DNA from: an uncultured Pelagibacteraceae bacterium
GTDB taxonomy: Bacteria > Pseudomonadota > Alphaproteobacteria > Pelagibacterales > Pelagibacteraceae
Length of the DNA: 64,000 bases
Reading direction: 5' to 3'
Assembly (NCBI GenBank): GCA_902613855.1
Contig: CACMIX010000002.1
Span: 123,998 to 187,997, forward strand
In this document: piece after piece, positions 59,389 through 64,000 of the stretch
Layout of the letters: every line of letters begins with the position of its first letter
How positions within the stretch are numbered: the first letter of the stretch is position 1
The notes under the pieces: generated by a model
What the model was told of the DNA's origin: nothing
The model's database searches: none
What the model saw: the letters and a program-made list of their open reading frames with translations, nothing else
Made by a program: the position numbers and the translations under genes

Positions 59389-61259
59389 TAAGATTTGATC
59401 AAATCTTCCATCATAGATTTTATATCTTCAAGTGTAATATTCTCATCTATTGGCATTAATCCCTCGGTCTCATCAAGAGCCATTTTTATTAAATTTGGAT
59501 CGTTCAATAGTTGCCCCATATAATCAATTTTACGCTCAAGATTAGATTTAATTGCAAATTCTATATTTCTTAAATTTTGAGGAATGGCACTCTGTAAAAT
59601 ATAAATATTTTTTTGATCATTGTTTCCCAATCTACAAATCCTATCAATGGATTGAAGATATAAATCGGCCTGAAAGCTTCTATCTAAATATATTGCATCG
59701 TGACAAACATGGTGAAGACTTATTCCTTCGGCACATGAAGCATAATTTGCAACAAGAACTTTACAATCTGAGTTCTTATCTTTAAATTTTTTTATATTAT
59801 ATTTTCTTGTATTTTCTTCTTCTTCAGAACCAGTTTCTACTCCTCCATGGATATAAACAGCGTTTAAATCTTTAAGATAATATTTTCCAATATGTTCAAT
59901 ATTGTTTCTAAAATAACTCCATATAACTGTTTTTTTTCCTTCTTTAGCAAGACTTCTGGCTTTATCACATGCCCATTTTATTTTTGGAGATCCTCCAGAA
60001 TTTTCTTCCTCTTGAAGCTGAAGATGTATTTTACTTGCCATATCATCACCAAAATAAAATTCTCCATTTTCGATCATTCTATGTGTTAGCAGAATAGGAT
60101 TACTGGATATCATGATCAGTCTTACGATTGATTTTCTTACATCCCTTAAATTCTCTTTGTTAATTTTATTAACATTTCCATATTTATGTAAAAACTTTGT
60201 CATCACAGAAGCGTACAACTCTAGTTGGGGCTTAGACATTTCAACATTTGTAGGAATTATATTTGGATCAGGTAAATTTAATTGTTTTTTTGTAGTCCTT
60301 ACCCAAAATTTTTTTTCAGGATCACCCCCAAAAGGAAAAAGAAATTTAAATTGTGTATTTTTATCCTCAGGTTTGTTTGGAACTGGTGTTCCTGTAAGAA
60401 TATCTTTTCTCACAAATGGTAGGGTAGATATTTCTTTTGCTGCATTAGATCTCTCAGCACCTTCAGTTTTTATTTTATGACTTTCATCTAAAACTACATG
60501 AACATTATTATTGGGATCATATACAAAATTTGAAATCAACCCTGTTACATTAATCAATTTTTCATAATTAATAATAAAATTTCTATTTTGTGAAAAAAGC
60601 AATTTTTCCTTTATTTGATCGTAAGAGCCTTTCAGTTCAGTGATTCCTTCTTTTCTTAACTGACAATCTTCAGTGAGCGAGTCTTCAAGTCCTTCTTCCC
60701 ATGCTAAAAAAGCATTTTTTGGACTTACAACAAATAAGCTATTAGCTTTAAAATTTTCATTTTGTCTTAATAGCAAATGAATAGCTATCGTTACTGCAGT
60801 TTTTCCTGATCCCTGTACAGAAAAGTTTGCCCCATGTCTTTTTTTAAGTAAATTACTTATGTTTTCAATTTGGTAGTCTTTTAAATCAAGTTTAAAGCCT
60901 AATTTGCTTAAATCTTTGATTTCAGCATTTTTAATTTTATATTTACTATCTTCCTCTAAAGGATCTCCAGATTTAATTAAATCTGTAACAAATTTTTTAC
61001 TTTCCTCAGTATAATTTACATTAAAATTATAGGTTTTTTTATAATCACTTAGCACATTTAGAAATTGCAAGTAAGCTGTCCATTGAACTAATATACTGTT
61101 TTCTGTTTCCTCTTCAAAGTCTGAGCCTTGATATTGTCTCAAAGACTCACTCATTTGTCCCCATGCACTTTTATGAGTTTTCTTGAAATTTTTAGATAAT
61201 GAAATTTTACAAACAGGTATTTTATTTATTTTAGTTAATGAAATATTTAGAGATTCCAA
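59388..61259 (-). CDS. SNF2-family DNA helicase/translocase
   Basis: A 623-residue ATPase. Walker A SVQGSGKTAVTIAIHLLL near residue 147, motif II VVLDESHKIK near 265, motif III LTGTPVPNKPED near 292, and a C-terminal helicase domain with IHGGVETGSEEEE near 475, VANYASCAEGISLHH near 508 and SFQADLYLQSIDRICRLG (motif VI) near 530 fit the SNF2 group. It starts with TTG, two bases after the upstream gene's stop, and overlaps the DUF3883 gene by one base. SNF2 helicases occur in DISARM and other restriction-like systems, where they move along or unwind DNA. No nuclease domain is fused. Confidence 0.83.
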   Translation of the reverse strand: MESLNISLTKINKIPVCKISLSKNFKKTHKSAWGQMSESLRQYQGSDFEEETENSILVQWTAYLQFLNVLSDYKKTYNFNVNYTEESKKFVTDLIKSGDPLEEDSKYKIKNAEIKDLSKLGFKLDLKDYQIENISNLLKKRHGANFSVQGSGKTAVTIAIHLLLRQNENFKANSLFVVSPKNAFLAWEEGLEDSLTEDCQLRKEGITELKGSYDQIKEKLLFSQNRNFIINYEKLINVTGLISNFVYDPNNNVHVVLDESHKIKTEGAERSNAAKEISTLPFVRKDILTGTPVPNKPEDKNTQFKFLFPFGGDPEKKFWVRTTKKQLNLPDPNIIPTNVEMSKPQLELYASVMTKFLHKYGNVNKINKENLRDVRKSIVRLIMISSNPILLTHRMIENGEFYFGDDMASKIHLQLQEEENSGGSPKIKWACDKARSLAKEGKKTVIWSYFRNNIEHIGKYYLKDLNAVYIHGGVETGSEEEENTRKYNIKKFKDKNSDCKVLVANYASCAEGISLHHVCHDAIYLDRSFQADLYLQSIDRICRLGNNDQKNIYILQSAIPQNLRNIEFAIKSNLERKIDYMGQLLNDPNLIKMALDETEGLMPIDENITLEDIKSMMEDLIKS

Positions 61260-61261
61260 AA

Positions 61262-62578
61262 TTATTTTTCTAATTTATTAACTATTCTTTCAGTTTTTTT
61301 TACAACTTTTTTTAGATTACTAAGAATTGAACCTCTATCACTTGGAGGCAATGATGCAGATTCTAACTTAGTAATTTTAAGCAAAATATCGTTAGATGCT
61401 CTTAGCGCTGCTGCATCTTCTTTTTTAAAATTTAATTCTTCCCTTATTTCATTTATTAACTCAGGTTTAATTTTTTTTGTTGGAATTTTTTGAATAACAC
61501 TCAATTCATATTGAGAAGGGATTTTGCCAGCTATGATATCTTCTGGATTATCTGAAATATTTTTTTCTTCTTTACTTGGCTTTAAATGAAATCTAGCCTT
61601 AAGATAATCATAAACATCTTTTAGGTTTTTTCTATTTTGAAAATCTATGCAAAATTCATATGCTCGTTTTCCTAAGTTACGGGAATTTAAAGAAACTATT
61701 CTTGCTATTTTAAATATTAGCTCTCTTTCAATTGCATCTTTTGTTTTATATGCTTTTTTTCTTGTTTCTTCCCAAATTTGTTGCTGATTCATAATCAAAT
61801 CATAATGTCTAGGTTTTCCGTAATCTTCCTCTAGACATTTATCAATTTCCTCAATCAATTTATAAGACGATTCTACCCAGTCTTGAGTTTTATCCATCGT
61901 AACAGATATCCATTTAAAATCTTTTTTTAGAACATCTTTTTGTCTTTGAATTTTTTTAATTAAAGATATCCAATCATAATCTTGTTTTAATTCTTTTTTG
62001 ATCTGATAATAGCTTTCTGTTACCTCTATATCTTCTGCAGTAAGATGTTCTTGAATAACTGCTGCAGGGATGTATTGAAATTTCTCAAATTTTTTTTTAT
62101 TAGATTCATAAAGTTCTCTTACTGATGATAATCTTCTATTGCCATTAATTACCATTCCTTTAATATCAACAAGGATAGGTTGATCTTCTCTAAATTCTGC
62201 TCTTTTTTTTAATTCATCAAATATATTTTGTTTATGTGAACCATAACCCATTGCCTGATTAATTAAGAGTGTATGTTGAATTTTTTGTTGGTTATTATTT
62301 TCCAGATTATTCGAGAAAAAATTTTCCGGTTTGTTATTGTTGTATATCCACTCGCTCTGCATAGATTGAGTTCTTCCGTTGTTTAAATGATAAATTGGTA
62401 AATCAATGGGTAAATTGACTATAGGACATTTTTTAAACCTTCCTTTTATATAAAATTCACTTTCATGTTTATGCTCACTTTTTTTCCACTTAGTAATATG
62501 AGCTCTAATACTTTTTTCTCTGATGTCTTGCTGCTGAACTTTTACTTTATATTTGAATTGTAGATCTTCTCTAATCAT
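61262..62578 (-). CDS. ParB/Srx-like domain protein
   Basis: A 438-residue protein. The N-terminal 200 residues contain a ParB/Srx-type core: IVNLPIDLPIYHLNNGRTQS near residue 53 and ILVDIKGMVINGNRRLSSVREL near 135, whose GNRR matches the family's GxRR/ERR motif. ParB-like proteins hydrolyse CTP or cut DNA in some defence systems. The rest (200-438) is helical with Lys/Glu-rich stretches and no match. It is two bases upstream of the SNF2 helicase gene and 40 bases downstream of the large edge gene, so it is a fixed member of the operon. Confidence 0.65.
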   Translation of the reverse strand: MIREDLQFKYKVKVQQQDIREKSIRAHITKWKKSEHKHESEFYIKGRFKKCPIVNLPIDLPIYHLNNGRTQSMQSEWIYNNNKPENFFSNNLENNNQQKIQHTLLINQAMGYGSHKQNIFDELKKRAEFREDQPILVDIKGMVINGNRRLSSVRELYESNKKKFEKFQYIPAAVIQEHLTAEDIEVTESYYQIKKELKQDYDWISLIKKIQRQKDVLKKDFKWISVTMDKTQDWVESSYKLIEEIDKCLEEDYGKPRHYDLIMNQQQIWEETRKKAYKTKDAIERELIFKIARIVSLNSRNLGKRAYEFCIDFQNRKNLKDVYDYLKARFHLKPSKEEKNISDNPEDIIAGKIPSQYELSVIQKIPTKKIKPELINEIREELNFKKEDAAALRASNDILLKITKLESASLPPSDRGSILSNLKKVVKKTERIVNKLEK

Positions 62579-62618
62579 AATTATATTTTCATATTATTGA
62601 GATATTTTAATATAAATT

Positions 62619-64000
62619 TCAATTAATTTTGTAATTTTCACTTAGTTGTCTTCTTAAATCCATTATTTCTAGCATACTAATTCCTATATTTTTTGGCATT
62701 TTGCTATAGTTTTCATTAATATTTAAATTCATATCGTAGGAATTTTTAATTTTTTCATTTAATTCTTCAGGATCAAACCTTTCTTTTGACAAATATTTTT
62801 TTTTGAATATCCAATTATTTTCTTTAGATATAATTTTAACCAGCGTGTCATAGTAAAAATTGGAATTCTCATAATCAAATTCTTGATTAAGATTTTCTCT
62901 AATATAACTTATTGTTATATATTTAAAATTTTCTAATAAATTTTTTATATAATTAATAACTTTTTCTTTATCACAACTTTTAAGAGCTTCTTTCAAATTT
63001 AAATAAGAGCCAGGATTAATTTTGAATATTTGAGCTTCTTCAACTAGTTCATCCAAATGTATCTCTAGAGGTAATTGTTCTGTAGTTTTTTGCAATTCAT
63101 TGTTAAGATAATCGGTAGTAATTTCAAAATTGTTTTTTTCAATAATATTTTTTATTTTAATCTTTAAGGGAATAACTTTTATATTTTTATTTAATCCAAT
63201 TGTGTTTGTACCTGATCTTCCAAGGTGATAAAGGCCTTTTTCTTTACCAAATATTTTAATTATAGCTCTCAAGTTATAAAAATTTAAATTGTCAAACTCA
63301 CCTGTTTCTAAAATTTTTTTATAAATATGTTCAAGGTCACTTTGTTCTAAATTTAACTCTTTTAATATTTCAATTGTTTTTGATATTAGATGTTCTCTAT
63401 TTTTAATTTCTAACAATAGGTATTTAATTAATCTATGTTTTCCTTTATCTATTAGATAAATATTTGGATTATATTCCATTGAAAAGGATGTGTCATAAAC
63501 TTCCCTAGTTTCATCCCAAATATTATTTGAGAAGGAATTATTTCCTATTTTTCTAACCTCTTTCCAATGCAATCCATCCGGATAATCTAACAAAATATGT
63601 GAAACTTCCTCATATTTTTTCATCTTAATTGGATAAACTTTATTTTCATGAATTTTAATTAATTCTTTTTCACTCATAAAATTTAATGCAGCTTTAGATG
63701 TAAATTCATCGTATCCAAAACCATCACTTATTACTTTGATAAAAGTTTCAATATCTTTTCCAGATGGTGTGTATAAAAAAATTTCTTTTAATCGTACTAA
63801 ATTAAATTTTTTAAGTTCTCTCTCTGGAGTAGAAAAATAATTTTTATCAACTCCACAATAATTTTCGATAAACTCAGTAAGCTTATCATTGGTGATATCA
63901 TTAACTCCTATTGCAGTATCAGTAAAAAATTTATCTAAAGTAGGAAATAATTTATGAAAACTAATTGATTTATACTTGGTGAAATAATCTATTAAAGAAT
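62619..64000 (-). CDS. Large winged-helix-repeat-like protein, partial (N-terminus beyond window)
   Basis: The track starts this gene at an internal Met (63677), but the frame is open to the right edge with no stop, so at least 460 residues are encoded and the true start is outside. Upstream residues such as KSISFHKLFPTLDKFFTDT and STPERELKKFNLVRLKEIF read like normal coding sequence. The visible part has repeated helical units: YEEVSHILLDYPDGLHWKEVRKI near the middle resembles a HARE/winged-helix motif, and IKNIIEKNNFEITTDYLNNEL and NYIKNLLENFKYITISYIREN look like further copies. It may be a DNA-recognition or sensor subunit. It leads the minus-strand operon as far as can be seen. No family is certain. 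Confidence 0.55.
   Translation of the reverse strand, partial: SLIDYFTKYKSISFHKLFPTLDKFFTDTAIGVNDITNDKLTEFIENYCGVDKNYFSTPERELKKFNLVRLKEIFLYTPSGKDIETFIKVISDGFGYDEFTSKAALNFMSEKELIKIHENKVYPIKMKKYEEVSHILLDYPDGLHWKEVRKIGNNSFSNNIWDETREVYDTSFSMEYNPNIYLIDKGKHRLIKYLLLEIKNREHLISKTIEILKELNLEQSDLEHIYKKILETGEFDNLNFYNLRAIIKIFGKEKGLYHLGRSGTNTIGLNKNIKVIPLKIKIKNIIEKNNFEITTDYLNNELQKTTEQLPLEIHLDELVEEAQIFKINPGSYLNLKEALKSCDKEKVINYIKNLLENFKYITISYIRENLNQEFDYENSNFYYDTLVKIISKENNWIFKKKYLSKERFDPEELNEKIKNSYDMNLNINENYSKMPKNIGISMLEIMDLRRQLSENYKIN

Noticed and set aside
60112-60480. A 122-residue plus-strand ORF opposite the SNF2 helicase
   Set aside because: The SNF2 motifs on the minus strand are clear; this ORF has only shadow composition.
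1-64000. tRNA, rRNA or insertion-sequence genes
   Set aside because: I saw no cloverleaf-like arms ending in CCA, no conserved rRNA segment and no transposase-like protein in the track or by reading the gaps.

Overview
The window is AT-rich throughout and almost free of spacer DNA, with many genes abutting or overlapping by 1-10 bases. Gene content points to a streamlined marine alphaproteobacterium of the SAR11 / Pelagibacterales type. The main evidence is a TPP riboswitch in front of a sodium:solute symporter like the ThiV transporter described in SAR11, a DmdA-like DMSP demethylase next to isocitrate lyase, and many periplasmic binding-protein transporters. The taxonomic call is an inference from content and composition; there is no rRNA or tRNA here to check it.

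Region 1 (1-16.8 kb) is an inositol / polyol catabolic region. IolG, IolE and IolD homologues are interspersed with three further NAD(P)-dependent sugar or hydroxyacid dehydrogenases, three putative Fe(II)-dependent oxygenases, an HpcH/HpaI aldolase, an aldehyde dehydrogenase, a C11orf54/DUF1907 homologue, a PanB-fold protein without the usual metal ligands, a ketopantoate-reductase-like protein and a partial homocysteine S-methyltransferase. IolB, IolC, IolJ and IolA are not visible, so the pathway is either completed elsewhere or runs differently.

Region 2 (16.8-34.1 kb) is uptake and entry metabolism. It holds a ribose/inositol-type ABC transporter (half-size ATPase, permease, binding protein) followed by RbsD-like and RbsK-like proteins, a PdxA-family dehydrogenase, a TctC-TctB-TctA tripartite transporter, an SDR, a ROK kinase, a CUT1 sugar ABC transporter (binding protein, two permeases, ATPase), another SDR, a Gfo/Idh/MocA dehydrogenase and a tartrate/D-malate dehydrogenase. 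All three binding-protein genes are followed at once by a hairpin with a T-run, which suggests the binding protein is made in excess over the membrane parts.

Region 3 (34.2-53.2 kb) looks like chromosomal backbone: a pentapeptide-repeat protein, a frameshifted small gene, the TPP riboswitch and ThiV, a thioredoxin-fold protein, an ABC-2 exporter, DmdA-like protein, AceA and a divergent ScfR/RamB-type regulator with a cluster of TTTACAAA operator-like repeats, a TauE-type permease, a LolD/FtsX-like ABC system whose ATPase start codon overlaps that of divergent tesA, a metallo-beta-lactamase-fold hydrolase, a TPR protein, an SRAP/YedK protein, an RhlE-type helicase with a tandem basic tail, and YajQ.

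Region 4 (53.2-64 kb) is accessory. A leader with mutually exclusive stems precedes a translationally coupled four-gene operon of unknown function (53.5-54.8 kb). A putative genome-defence block follows: a NERD-nuclease/UvrD-type helicase, a small protein and a beta-class DNA methyltransferase on the plus strand, facing a minus-strand operon of a winged-helix-like large protein (running off the right edge), a ParB/Srx-like protein, an SNF2 helicase and a DUF3883 nuclease-like protein. This combination, and the structured leader with its unknown operon, are the best candidates for something undescribed.
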